Origin: Bemisia tabaci
Taxonomy: Eukaryota > Arthropoda > Insecta > Hemiptera > Aleyrodidae
Length of the DNA: 64,000 nucleotides
Assembly: GCF_918797505.1 (NCBI RefSeq)
Contig: NC_092794.1
Location: 61,241,167 to 61,305,166 of the forward strand
Direction of reading: 5' to 3'
The position numbers were made by a program, and so were the translations under genes. Within the stretch, counting starts at the first letter, position 1; each line of letters begins with the position of its first letter. Under the pieces are notes generated by a model. That model saw only the letters and a program-made list of their open reading frames with translations. It was not told the origin of the DNA and made no database searches. This document shows, piece after piece, positions 23,911 to 34,360 of this stretch.

Positions 23911-24076
23911 GACTCGTATGATTTCATATGGACGCATTTCTGCTAAACGAAACTGGAGACGTGGGAAATATGGAGTATGCTCGTGGTAAGCTGCATAAGA
24001 AACAATGTAAAAGTGGGCGTGATTCCTTTTGGAAAAATGGAAAAGCGGGATTATAATCAAACGGAACCAAGTGCCA

Positions 24077-24343
24077 ATTGGACCGAGTTCATCAGAAAGG
24101 AACCAACCCACATTAATTTGAAACTAAGAAAAAGAGTTTTGAAATTTTATTCCCTACAAAAGGCTCAATGTAGAAAATAAACTTCCACCCCTATTCTCAC
24201 AAACTTGTTTCTTTTTTTCGACTTTAGATTTTTGCAGGAGGAAATAAACAACTAGTGAAACTCAAAAACATTCTTAACTCATTTTTTTTGGAAATGTGGG
24301 TTGGTTCCTTTCTGATGAACTCGGTCCAATTATATGCTAACTC
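24077..24343. mobile_element. Family W foldback, copy 2
   Basis: GGACCGAGTTCATCAGAAAG and its complement CTTTCTGATGAACTCGGTCC form near-perfect ends. It lies 0.3 kb before the first perlecan-like exon. Confidence 0.8.
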
Positions 24344-24632
24344 ATGAGCCGTGGGCATGTGACAAGAGCGTTATGGACAGGGCTCATGAGTTAAAGACTC
24401 GAATCACTTGGATCATCGTCTCCGTCGTCACCGCTGACGTCACTGGCGCCTTATAATTCCCATTCACTCTTACGACCGAGAACTAATGAGCACGCCCCTT
24501 CTTTTCAACCTGTATATCTGGTTCCGTTTAGTAGGAATACGTTCATATTATAGATTAAGATGATACTTTTTCATAACTATTTGTAGGATACTGGTGACTA
24601 ACATTTTTTTGTTTGTTTCTTATATGTTTCAG

Positions 24633-25029
24633 GACAATGCAGATCTAATATTTGACGACCTCTCGGGACGGACTTACAACAATAATTCAGATACCAAATC
24701 AATAGGTGTTCCGTTAGCCGAAATAAATAGTAACAAATTAGACAGTGTTCCTAGTTTAGATAGTATAAGTGACGAATCTAGCCAATCAATTTTTTCTACC
24801 GTTGCCCATCATATAAATCGAGTCAAAAGGGGCTTTTGGGATATTTTTTCTCCCCCAGATGTAGAAAAGTCGAAAGAGAGTGAGGCATCGACGACGGTGG
24901 AGGTGACATCCGCAAACCCTACGAGCCTTTCAACAGCTAGTCTAAGTTCCGAAACCCCCGCTACCCTCTTTAACTCAACTGTCGATAGTTCTCTCCTCCT
25001 TTCCTTAGGCGAAGTGTCCCGTTACCGAG
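24633..25029 (+). CDS. Perlecan (trol)-like proteoglycan, N-terminal exon with furin-like site
   Basis: This is an internal exon of a secreted basement-membrane heparan sulfate proteoglycan. The acceptor is a T-rich tract ending tatatgtttcag, and the donor is GAG|GTAAGAT, a near-consensus site. It starts in phase 0 with DNADLIFDDLSG and ends in phase 1 (132 codons plus one base). The peptide is acidic and Ser/Thr-rich, with NNS and NST glycosylation sequons. About halfway it holds HHINRVKRGFWDIF, where RVKR fits a furin-type cleavage consensus. The second half is mucin-like (runs of S, T, E). No signal peptide is encoded, so an upstream exon is required. The assignment to perlecan rests on the SEA and LDLa exons that follow, not on this exon alone. 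Reading on past the donor gives 16 more codons that run into a tandem repeat, so I take the donor as real. Confidence 0.8.
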
Positions 25030-25061
25030 GTAAGATAATCGAAATTATTTATGCGGGAAAA

Positions 25062-25379
25062 CCTTGTAAAAAGAAATGAATTAAAATATACATTTGTGAA
25101 TGTTGTATAGAGAAGAGGCTGAAAAATAAGCTTTATTAAATATTTCATATCGAAAATTAAATTACAAATTCAGGGGCCGGAGTCGTTTAAGTATTACGTT
25201 AGCCACTTGGGCGCAAAAACCCTTGTAGAAAGAAGTAAATTAAAATTTACATTTGTGAATACTGTAGAGAAGATTCTTCAAAGTAAACTTTATTAAATAT
25301 TTCATATCAAAAATTAAACTGCAAATTAAGGGGACGGGGTCATTTAAGTATTACGCAAGCCACTTGGACACAATTATCA
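25062..25379. repeat. Direct tandem pair, period about 159 bp
   Basis: The units start CCTTGTAAAAAGAAATGAAT (25062) and CCTTGTAGAAAGAAGTAAAT (25221) and end GCCACTTGG. The first begins just after the donor of the exon at 24633-25029. Confidence 0.8.
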
Positions 25380-25730
25380 TTATTGAACAATATTTATATC
25401 ATATTAATAACAGTTGTATCAAATAATATCACTCAAACAAAAGTACAATCAAACATTTCACAATCAAAAGTATGGAGGGAAAAATTCAACGATTTTGCCA
25501 AATTTTAAGGTAGGTAGGTGCAAACCTACCCTAAAATTTTCAAAAGCTGCAACAATTTTCGTTTGTATTATATTTTTAAGCAGAAGTAGACGATTGTCTT
25601 GCCTTGCAAGTATCAAAAGTCTATTTCCGAAGTTATGCTGTTGACTTTTATCTGAGATTTGTTCAAATTGTCTCTCTAAAATGTTATGCCAAGGATCTCT
25701 TCAAACTTCTCTGAGCCTCCGTAAAATCAT

Positions 25731-25990
25731 ATCGATGGCTAAAGTTCAAAACCACGTAACTCCATTGCGGTGTTTCTAAATCTCCACTCCTAAATTATTT
25801 TTTCGAAGAGAAACGAGTCAACCATATAAATTGAAATTTCCACGGAATATTCTGCTAATAAAGAAGTAAAATTAAGGAAGTTCTCAATGAATTAAATTGA
25901 CTAGTTTTTCAGTGAAAAAATAAAGTATGTGAGGAAGTCTGCAACGTTGCAGACGGAGATGAATGGTCTCGCACGTTGGCCATCGATATG
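25731..25990. mobile_element. Family X-like foldback, copy 5 (diverged)
   Basis: ATCGATGGCTAAAGTTCAAA on the left pairs with GCACGTTGGCCATCGATAT on the right, with GGAAGTCTGCAACGTTGCAG inside. Confidence 0.55.
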
Positions 25991-26058
25991 GAGCCTACTA
26001 AAGAAAGGAGCTACTTGAGGGAATGCTAGATGAATACATGGCTTAAAGTGTAATTATT

Positions 26059-26619
26059 GAGGGGCTTGGAAGACAAGGCGCATAAGTGCAATGTTTGTTA
26101 ATTCGAGAAATAAGTGTATGAAGTTTCGATATAACATGGATTCTTATGACTGAAAGGAAGTTCAGACTGACTGTTCGATACTTAAAACTTGGAATTTGGG
26201 AGCGAATTTTTCACAGAATATGCAATAAGCCTAGTTTTACTTGAAACAATAAATATCTCAATTTTTTCAAAAACTGAAGTTTCGAAATTACATTGATCCT
26301 TATGGCGAGAAGAAAGTTCAAACTGACTGTTTGATACTTCAAACTTGGAATTTGGGAGCGAATTTTTCACAGAATATGCATTAAGCCTAGTTTTACTTGA
26401 AACAATAAATATCTCAATTTTTTCAAAAACTGAAGTTTCGAAATTACATTGATCCTTATGGCGAAAAGAAAGTTCAAACTGACTGTTTGATTCTTCAACC
26501 TTGGAATTCGGTAGCGAATTTTTCACGGAATATGCATTAAGCCTAGTTTTACTTGACACAATTAATATCTCAATTTTTTTCAAAAACTGCTCTTATGCGC
26601 CTTGTCCTCCAAGCCCCCG
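26059..26619. mobile_element. Family N element with three internal 156-bp tandem repeats
   Basis: The ends are GGGGCTTGGAAGACAAGGCG and CGCCTTGTCCTCCAAGCCCC. Inside, three 156-bp units start at 26121, 26277 and 26433. Their minus frame is open for 133 codons only because the unit length is a multiple of 3. Confidence 0.8.
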
Positions 26620-26864
26620 AATTTCATTTTGTAATTGTTAAAAGAGACGTAGATGGAGTCATGCGCTTGGTTTTACTTTTCTTCGGTCCCCCAAGAGCAA
26701 AATAAAAACGTACCATCTATTTGCCACAGAGCCCCTGAACAATTAAAACCCACCGATGTATGACTTTCGATAAAATCGTCTATGATTTTATCGTCTGCAA
26801 TAGAAAAATTGAATCAACTTCACTGTTTGTTGAATAAAAGTGTGTTCAATTTCCAGTACGAGAG

Positions 26865-27071
26865 TTGCGAGGTATACCCCGACAGACCAAAGCGAAGACG
26901 CTGGATTCCCGTTTTCGGATTCACCAGATCCAAATTCGAACTCGGACGACGAAGATTTCTCGAAAGGAGGCTCCGGGGAGGAGTTCGCTGCCTCAGGCGA
27001 GATCTCCACCAACACGCCGGAGGTCACAGAGTGGAGCACCAACACCCAAGATATTTTGACTGGAGCACCCC
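26865..27071 (+). CDS. Perlecan-like gene, acidic Ser-Gly exon (possible cassette exon)
   Basis: This exon codes for an acidic linker placed just before the SEA domain. Residues include YTPTDQSEDAGFPFSDSP, then SDDEDFSKGGSGEEFAASGE and a Thr/Ser-rich tail ending TGAP. Two Ser-Gly pairs sit beside acidic residues, the usual setting for heparan sulfate attachment; vertebrate perlecan has such sites at the same place. The donor is CCCC|GTGAGT. The start is uncertain. The first AG after the pyrimidine tract (26855-26856) gives a 215-base exon that shifts the frame. The AG at 26863-26864 gives 207 bases, phase 1 at both ends, which joins in frame to the exons on both sides. I chose that one. Because it is symmetric, the exon could be skipped without a frameshift. 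Confidence 0.72.
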
Positions 27072-27173
27072 GTGAGTATAGTTCAATCATCCATTGAAAC
27101 ACGTCAAAATCAAACCAGGAGAAATAAGATTTTTAAAAATTGTCTTACATACTTGACAAGGCGATTAGATCGA

Positions 27174-27524
27174 CGCCGCATATTGGATCAAATCAACAGG
27201 AGAGGTCGGACAAAATTTGGGGACTTTAAACGCTTATAACTCCGTTTATACAAAACTTTAAGGTTCTGAAAGTGGTTCCATTGGTTTCCACAGTGGATCA
27301 AATCAATAGGAGAGGTCGGACAAAATTTGGAGACTTTAAACGCTTATAAACTCCGTTTATACAATTCTTTAAGGTTCTGAAAGTGGCTCCATGGGTTTTC
27401 TCGTAAAATTTTCTACCAAAGGCAGTCCTTGAAAAAAATGTGACGAAATAAACATCATAATTTGCAGTTTTAGTCAAAAATTTCATGTCAGACCTCTCTG
27501 ATCGACTCGATCCACTATGCGCCG
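27174..27524. mobile_element. Family BB element, copy 2, with internal duplication
   Basis: The ends are GCCGCATATTGG and CCACTATGCGCCG. A 110-bp unit starting GGATCAAATCAA is doubled (27185 and 27295). It lies 0.1 kb after the perlecan-like exon at 26865. Confidence 0.75.
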
Positions 27525-27829
27525 TTTTTTATGTCAGGACAACATGCTATATATCACATCTATTAGTTCCATGATTTCAGCTACTTGTCATCTCAATTAA
27601 AGTAGTAAAAAAACTCTAGTAGGTACTTAAAAAAATTGATGGCAGTTTAAACTTACTAGATTTAGTAATTTTAGCATCTTCTGATACTGGCTAACACATT
27701 TAAGCCAATTCACGATGAACGATGTATGAAAATCAGTAACCTCTTACATACATCCGTGAATCTCCATTTCCAAGTAGGTAAGTTAAAGTATGAATAAGTT
27801 GCTAGCGCTACATTAGCAAATAGTTTGTC

Positions 27830-27910
27830 GGCGTTTAGCCGAGGGTAAAACCCTCGTTTCCACCGTCCACCACGAGGAGGAACCGACATCAGACGGCACG
27901 CTTCCACCGT
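27830..27910. repeat. Left copy of an array-edge motif
   Basis: GAGGGTAAAACCCTC (a hairpin) and then CCGTCCACCACGAGGAGGAA resemble CGGGTCAGAGACCCG and then GGTCCACCACGAGGAGGCTC at 29055-29098. Confidence 0.55.
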
Positions 27911-28100
27911 CCAACTTACAACTCCCATGGCATACGTTAATTTGAAATTCAAAATTTTGGAGAAATTTTGAAAAAATGGAGAAGAAATTTTGAAAAATGG
28001 AGAAGAAATTTAAAAGACAAAGGCATGAGGCTCATGCCTTTGTTGTTAGTGAGATTTAATAAGGATAACCTTATTTTTAAAATTTTTTTAAAATTTAATA

Positions 28101-28610
28101 ATTATTAAAGATCTCATGCCATGAAGAGTTGGGTTGGCGTTCTGGGCGCACCCTCACTCACAACAGTGAACAATTCGCCAATGACCGAATGCAGGGAACT
28201 CCTCTACCACCGTGCGATCCAGCAGTGAGACAACAAACTCGTAGCTGGATACTCTCTACAGAGATAGAGATTGCTGAAACTTTGTCCGGCTTGTTCGGCC
28301 CAGGAGAACAGAATACCCTGAGCCACGAGACCCCGGGACTCTCGTGAAGTATTCGGCTCGTCCTGCATCAAAACCTACTTCAATCTGCAACATCGCCCCA
28401 ACCACCAGCCCGTTTGAGAGGTGTCCGACCCTCCGGTTCCGACTTTGCCTGGTCTAAAGTGTCCCGGGGGGGATGACGGCTTTAGACTTAATGCGCAAGC
28501 ATCGGCAGATACCGGAGGTTGACCAGTACAGGATTGCCAGGCTTCGATCGGTCACCCCTGCATGTGGTCACTGGCGAATCGCGCAAAGTCGGTCACAGAT
28601 CGGGATTTTC
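28101..28610. other. GC-rich leader of the array, unidentified
   Basis: This stretch is clearly more GC-rich than its surroundings. Short frames are open on both strands, none convincing. With the following array it may form one repeat element, since GTCCACCACGAGGAGG occurs near both edges (27869 and 29078). Confidence 0.4.
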
Positions 28611-29035
28611 AGACCACTGTGTACCGGTTGATCCTTGCACCTCGCGGTTCAAGGATATGGCCTAACTACTATCAGTGGTCCTCTGAAGATCATCGTTCCC
28701 CTCATGTTCCTAAGGTTCCGCTTGATCTCTTCCGTAAGCCAGGGATATGGACTAACAACCAAGGTTTAAACAGCCCTGCCGAAGCAAGGCCCCGAGGTTC
28801 CGCTTGATCCAAGGCTGCAATGGATATGGCCTAACATCCAAGGTGTGAACAGCCCTGCTGCGCGCGAAGCAGGGCACCGAGGAAGTGGTTGATCCATGCC
28901 CGAGCGTATTAGGGATATGGGCTAACAACCAAGGTAATAACGTACCAAGGATGCGCTTGATCCTACATAGCTCGTTACGATGTGTGAAGAGATATGGGCT
29001 AACAACCAGAGGCGAGGGAGGGTGCAGAATCACAA
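28611..29035. repeat. Degenerate array of five 70-100-bp units, GC-rich
   Basis: Each unit carries a TTGATC(C) box, then about 25-30 bp later GATATGGNCTAACAACCAAGG. Units start near 28611, 28713, 28796, 28881 and 28949. Two units also carry AACAGCCCTGC with a GC hairpin. No match to a known RNA or protein was recognised. Confidence 0.7.
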
Positions 29036-29095
29036 CAGGTTTGCCGGCGTTTGGCACGGGTCAGAGACCCGCCCCAGGTCCACCACGAGGAGGCT

Positions 29096-29590
29096 CCGGC
29101 ACCAGACCCTTCTCTCTCTTTTCTCACTTTCTTTCTCACTTTTCATCTCACTTTCTTTTCATCTCACTTTTCATCTCACTTTTCATCTCACTTTTCATCT
29201 CACTTTTCATCTCACTTTGGCCTTAGATGCTAAAGCACCGCTTTAAAATAAAATTATTTTACTACTACTCATCTCACTTTTCATCTCACTTTTCATTTTT
29301 CCTCAAACTTTTTGCTCACTTTTGTAAATTTATTACTATTACTGCCTTCTTTAGAGGTGTAAATGGCCTTAGATGCTAAAGCACCGCTTTAAAATAAAAT
29401 TATTTTACTACTACTACTCATCTCACTTTTCATCTCACTTCTCATCTCACTTTTCATCTCACTTTTCATCTCACTTTTCTTCTCACTTTTCTTCTCTATT
29501 TTCTGCTCTCTTCTCTCTTCTCTCTTTTCTTCCTGTTCCTCTTTCTCTTCTTGCTCTTATCTTCTCTCTCTATTCTCACTTTTCGGATTA
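29096..29590. repeat. TCATCTCACTTT minisatellite with duplicated spacer
   Basis: About 12-bp units TTTTCATCTCAC are repeated many times. The spacer GGCCTTAGATGCTAAAGCAC...ACTACT occurs at 29219 and 29364, so a block of about 145 bp was duplicated. It decays into CT-rich sequence. Confidence 0.85.
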
Positions 29591-29728
29591 TTAATATTAG
29601 TCGTAAAAAAAGTTACCGCAGGTGGATTTTTTTTATTTTTGCAAAAAAAAAACAAGCAATGAATAGCAATAATAAAAGTTTTTGTGATTCACTTGCCGAA
29701 GCACACTAAAACTAAAATTAAGAGAGTT

Positions 29729-29974
29729 CGTCGTTTCCCGCAAGAAAGAACGTAACTGCATGTCAATGTTGCCAAATGTCCCCTCTTAAATTGCACATTG
29801 GCTAGGAGAATCTTGGATTTTTCTAAAAATTTCTTTGATTTTCCCTTCGATTTCATGCAAGAATAAGAAAAATCGATACAAATTGCACATGCACAACTTT
29901 GTAAAATAAATTAATTATTTGAGTCAATTTAGCGACGATAGAATGAAGTTACGTTCCTTCGTGTGGGAGGTGAC
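29729..29974. mobile_element. Family G foldback, copy 3
   Basis: The left arm has AAGAAAGAACGTAACTGCAT; the right arm GAAGTTACGTTCCTTCGTGT. Confidence 0.75.
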
Positions 29975-30019
29975 GAGTTATATATTTTTATCAAGCGTCT
30001 GGTCAGATCGACCTTTATT

Positions 30020-30283
30020 TGGGTTGCATTTTGCAAAAAGGAACCACTAGCATTGCAATGATGCTAAGATTGTGCAACTTCATCCTTTGCAATAAAATTG
30101 CGGAAATTGTGAAAAACTATGAATTTTAGATAGTAATTTTTGTCTTAAATTTACAGTTTTTAGCGAGTAAAATAGAAACTATGAAGGGATAATCGGATTT
30201 TTCCTCCAAGACAAAAAAAGTTGCACAATCTTAGCAGCAGTGCAATGCTAGTGGTTCCTTTCTGCAAAATGCAATCCATTTGA
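30020..30283. mobile_element. Family W foldback, copy 3
   Basis: GCATTTTGCAAAAAGGAACC and its complement GGTTCCTTTCTGCAAAATGC; the interior arms carry GCTAAGATTGTGCAACTT. Confidence 0.8.
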
Positions 30284-30595
30284 TAGATGAGGGTTAAATG
30301 AGTCTTGAGGCTATTGAAGCGGAGGGAAACATATTACTCATGTATAATTAACCCTCCATAACAATGCACCGGGGCCTTTTCACCGAAAAATGTGACTAGA
30401 TCTATAAGAAGAAACCTTATCATTCAGTCAACAAATTCCTTAAAATAGAAAGTTAGATCCTAAATCTCAAAAATTTTCGTGAAGCTTCAAGCCAAAATCT
30501 TAGGGCGTAGAAAAATATTGTTCAGGTGTTTGCAAAAAGTTAAGAAAAATTTTCTCCCGGAGGAGAAGATCTCGTCGCACAGATCCACCCATAAC

Positions 30596-30737
30596 TGGAC
30601 TACGCATTTTGCAATTAGGAACTATAATTTCTGGCTCAGTTTAGAAACAACGTAAGTACCATTAATATCCTATGCACGCACAAGTGCTTTTACAGATGAG
30701 TCAAAAATTGTAGTTCTGAATTGCAAAATTTAGTCCA
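30596..30737. mobile_element. Family H foldback, copy 2
   Basis: The ends are TGGACTACGCATTTTGCAAT and ATTGCAAAATTTAGTCCA; the arms carry ATAATTTCTGGCTCAGTTTA. Confidence 0.8.
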
Positions 30738-30799
30738 AATTATGTAACGTTGACTCAGACAGCTCTCTGCTCACCCTTCACCAGATTAAATGCACGCAG

Positions 30800-30887
30800 G
30801 AAGTATAACAACGTGAGTGCCCGTAGTATCCGATGCAAATAAGTGTTTTCACAGAAATTGTTGTTCCGAATTGCAAAATTTAGTCCA
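30800..30887. repeat. Family H right-half fragment
   Basis: A half copy directly after copy 2, ending TTGCAAAATTTAGTCCA. Confidence 0.65.
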
Positions 30888-30983
30888 AAATTGTTACATA
30901 TCATTGCTTTGCTCAAGTGCCCTCGCCCCTTCCCCCCTCTTCCGTGACTTTAGGTGATGCATGCAAGGATTCTGTACCATATC

Positions 30984-31232
30984 GTCACCTTGCGGCCAAA
31001 ATATCACAAGCGCCATGCGACGTTTAAAAATCCCCTCCGCCATTTTATTTTTTTAGGGAGAAATTGTTCAACGAAGCTGTCCGAAAATTTCACTGAATTT
31101 TACGACAACACAAAAAAAAATCAGTGATATTTTTGGACAGCTTCGTTGAACAATTTCTCCTTCAAAAAATGTAATGGCGGCGGAAATTTTTGAACATCGC
31201 ATAGCGCTTGTGATACTTTGGCCGGAAGGTGA
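30984..31232. mobile_element. Family E foldback, copy 1
   Basis: The ends are GTCACCTTGCGGCCAAAATA and its complement. Arms contain GGACAGCTTCGTTGAACAAT and its complement, and CCGCCATTTTATTTTTT. No coding capacity. Confidence 0.8.
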
Positions 31233-31299
31233 AGATATGTTTTTCCTATGGATGACCTTTTTTTAGAAAAAAAAACAGCTTAAATCATCGTAATTGCAA

Positions 31300-32005
31300 C
31301 GCTCCCCATTGCAAAGAATGGGTCAGTTGCGATGGTCTCAGAATCGTGATTTGATGCTCGATTTTTGTCGATCAGCTGAAAATATTAAGGTCTGTCCCAA
31401 CATCAACTTTCTACGTTCAATATTGACAGAGATATCGCGCTTTGAAAAATTCGGTTTAGAGCGTAATCCGCCGCAGTAATGACACCCTTGGTTTTTTCCA
31501 CCTCTCTTTCATCAGTCAGGGAAACACACATTTGCACTGGTTACTTAACGCGAAACTAGGATGAAAGCAAGGTGGAAGAAACCGAGGTTGTCACTACCGC
31601 GGTGGATGCCGTCATAAACCGAGTTTTTCAATCACTGGAAAAAAAAAACACATTGGATCTAGAGTCCAGACTCTTGAAAACATTGACAAGAAAAAGGGCT
31701 CTTGATTCAAGCAGATTTAATCTTAAATCAAAAGGAAATCCGCTCAAATTAAGAGGCTTGGTTCTTGATTTAAGCTTAAATCTGATTAAATCAAGAGTAC
31801 TTTTTCTTGTCGATGTTTTTAAGAGTCTGAACTCTAGATCCAATGTGTTTTTTTCCAGTGATGTGCGATATCTCGATTAATATCGAACGCAGAAAGTTGC
31901 TGTTGGAAGATCTTATCATTTCCAGCTAATCTAAAGAATCAAGCATCAAAACACGATTCTGTGACCAGCGCAACTAGCCCATTGGTTAGCCTTGCAGTAA
32001 TAAGA
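31300..32005. mobile_element. Family D large inverted repeat, copy 1
   Basis: Arms of about 250 bp carry CAGAATCGTGATTTGATGCT and its complement and CAACTTTCTACGTTCAATAT and its complement. The centre holds ACATTTGCACTGGTTACT. The right arm is interrupted by family A copy 5. Confidence 0.75.
31633..31860. mobile_element. Family A foldback MITE, copy 5, nested in family D
   Basis: It is inserted inside a family D inverted repeat. The related D copy at 56289-56541 has an empty site. Comparing them shows an AT target duplication of 2 bp and clean CACTGG/CCAGTG ends. Confidence 0.9.
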
Positions 32006-32299
32006 GATTTTGATACCTAACCTCAGGCTCGCTCATAAGAGAACGTATTTTATAACAAAAGTAACCATTGTTTTTTTTTTTTTCTTTTAAGTCAAAAGAA
32101 ATTATAGCTCACCGGACGAATTTTAGACAGGAAGAAACTATCTACATTGTGACTTAGGTCCTGTCATAATTGTATTCGCGTGGGTTTCAATACCTAGGTA
32201 ACAATTAAGATATTTCTTTTCGATTTCAATACGTTCGAAATAAGACTTGCTAGCTAAATTTGTCTAGCAGCAAAATTTAGTCTATTTTCCTTTCTTAAT

Positions 32300-32546
32300 T
32301 CGTTGTCTCCCCCACGAACGAACGTAACTACATTTCATTGTTGCCAAATTTTGCCTCGCAAATTGGAATTTTTATAGGAAAATCTTGGGCATTAACTGGA
32401 AATTTCACTGCTCTTTCTTCTGATCTCATGCAAAAACGAAAAACATTTGGATAAAAATTTCACAGCTACTATCGTGAAAAATTGAATTTTTCGAGTCAAG
32501 TTATCAACCTTGGAATAAAGTTACTTTTTTTCGTTCGGGAAACGAC
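32300..32546. mobile_element. Family G foldback, copy 4
   Basis: The left arm has CACGAACGAACGTAACTACA; the right arm AAAGTTACTTTTTTTCGTTC, then GGGAAACGAC. Confidence 0.7.
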
Positions 32547-32775
32547 AGAAAATGAAACTAAATCCTGTCGTAAAGAAATCGGCGAGTAAATTTATTCCGC
32601 AGAATCGGGGATAATTTCTGAAAAAGTTTCAAGGCGTTATGTTCCGTAACTCTCAATATTAAAAAAATATAATATCAGGAAAATAACTAGGCAACGTGAA
32701 ATGCAGTTATGCTGATTCTACTTAAATTTCTCGGATGATAACAACGGCCATGATCATCAGCGGTGAGGAGAAATG

Positions 32776-33472
32776 AGGGGCTTGGAGGACAAAGCGCGTA
32801 AGTGCAGTTTTTGATACTTCGAGAAATACGTGCTTGAAGTTTCAGAATTACGTGGACCCTTATGGCGAAAAGAGAGTTCCAATTGACTTTTGGTTACTTT
32901 AAAATTGGAATTCGTACGTTATTTTCCACAGAATATGCATTAAGACTTGAAATCCACGGAAAAAAAGAAATTGCTGATTTAAAAATTTTGTAGTAAAAAA
33001 AAAAAGTGCGAGATGTCGAGATGTGTTTCAATGTAGATTTTACAATACAAAAAATGCTGGAGAAATACTTGTTTGAAGTTTCGGAATTACGTGGATCCTT
33101 ATGGCGACAAGAAAGTTCCAATTGGCTTTTGGTTACTTTAAAATTGGAATTCGTACGTTATTTTCCACAGAATGTGCATTAAGACTAGTTTCACTCGAAA
33201 TCCACGGAAAAAAAGAAATTGCTGATTTAACAATTTTGTGGTAAAAAAAAAGTGTCAGACGTGTTTCAATGTAGATTTTACAATAAAAAAATGCTGACTT
33301 AAACATCTCCGAGGTGAAATTAGCTTTCCACTATTGTAAAATGTACATTTGAAACACACCGGACATTTTTTTTAACAATTGAATTGTTAAGTCAGCAATC
33401 CATTCTTTCGGTGTCGTTGAAATCTCTTTATTTTCAAAAACTGCACTTATGCGCCTTGTCCTCCAAGCGCCT
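32776..33472. mobile_element. Family N element, copy 2
   Basis: The ends are GGGGCTTGGAGGACAAAGCG and CGCCTTGTCCTCCAAGCGCC. It holds two diverged copies of the same internal unit plus an inner inverted repeat (GTGTTTCAATGTAGATTTTA). Confidence 0.8.
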
Positions 33473-33507
33473 TAAATATTTTAGCTGCTAATTTCAAAAA
33501 TTGAAAT

Positions 33508-33620
33508 TGAACGTGTTTCTGTCAAACGGAACTATGTGCATTAAGACTTGAGCCCTGACATCCATTAGAATGTATACATAACAAGGTTCACGTCCTTATG
33601 CACATAGTTCCGTTTGGCAG
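33508..33620. repeat. Short hairpin 7
   Basis: CTGTCAAACGGAACTATGTG pairs with CACATAGTTCCGTTTGGCAG. It lies 0.1 kb from the antisense exon b donor. Confidence 0.8.
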
Positions 33621-33698
33621 AAATATGTCCGCTTACTGACAGTAGTCGATTCATTAGAAGTTAATTATCGAATCATGAGGAAGCTGGAGGGATCTTAC

Positions 33699-33806
33699 CG
33701 TGATGATGTGATGATCCGTGAGGTCAGGAACAGCTCTGATGCAGGGTGAAGATTTCCATCTCCATGCATCGCCTTGTCGAATGTTGGCGAGACCGAAAAA
33801 TATTGG
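33699..33806 (-). CDS. Antisense nested gene, exon b (unrecognised protein)
   Basis: On the minus strand, an acceptor TTTTTTCTTTGCAG precedes 108 bases (36 codons, phase 0 at both ends) and a CACG|GTAAGATC donor. The frame that continues exon a reads PIFFGLANIRQGDAWRWKSS, then PCIRAVPDLTDHHIIT. A second frame is also open, but only the first matches the phase left by exon a. The peptide is rich in Trp, Ile and charged residues and has one cysteine. I do not recognise it. No downstream exon was found between here and the perlecan exon at 27 kb, so the gene's 3' end is either in short exons I missed or further left. Confidence 0.55.
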
Positions 33807-34360
33807 CTGCAAAGAAAAAATTAAACGATTTCAGAGAAAAATTCAACATTACATTGTTATAAATTGTCTATTATACAGAATGAAGCCATTCTCAAGTAGC
33901 GCAGCTTGACAAAATATTGAAATTAAGTTGCAAAATAATGGAATAACGCTGCAATTTACACCACAAAATCACAATATTCTTACGTCATTTGGTCAATAAT
34001 AATCGATGTTTAACGATTGAAAAGTTCCATATCGCGATTGCGTAAGTGCGGGACCACGCGTTTCCGCTTCCGCCTTTCCAGACTTCTCGTCATACTTTTT
34101 TTTTTTTTTTTTTGAGAAAATTGGTCCCCCTAATTTCTGAAAGATTTATTCAATTTCTGATTTGTCTTCTCTGTTCGCAGAATATTTTGTTTGAGTTTTA
34201 AGCTGTAAATTTTGCTTGTTTCTCTTCGAAAAATTAAAATAAAGGTGGAAATTTTGTAACCATAAGAAATTTGGGTCTTGGCTCCCCAATTTGGAAAAAA
34301 ATCAAAAAAAAAAACCTGAACTTTGAAATGTGCCTCTTGGTTGGTTTTACAGATCTGATA

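Larger units (their letters stand above)
23389..24076. other. Non-coding with two small repeats
   Basis: It holds the hairpin at 23628 and the GC-rich motif at 23829, nothing else. Confidence 0.5.

Noticed and set aside
26182..26583. 133-codon minus frame with repeated SSKTRLNAYSVKNSLPNSK-like peptide
   Set aside because: It is the 156-bp tandem unit of a foldback element read in an open frame; no start context or splice evidence.
28129..29246. Several overlapping + and - frames in the GC-rich array
   Set aside because: Open frames on both strands come from composition and repetition; no consistent protein.
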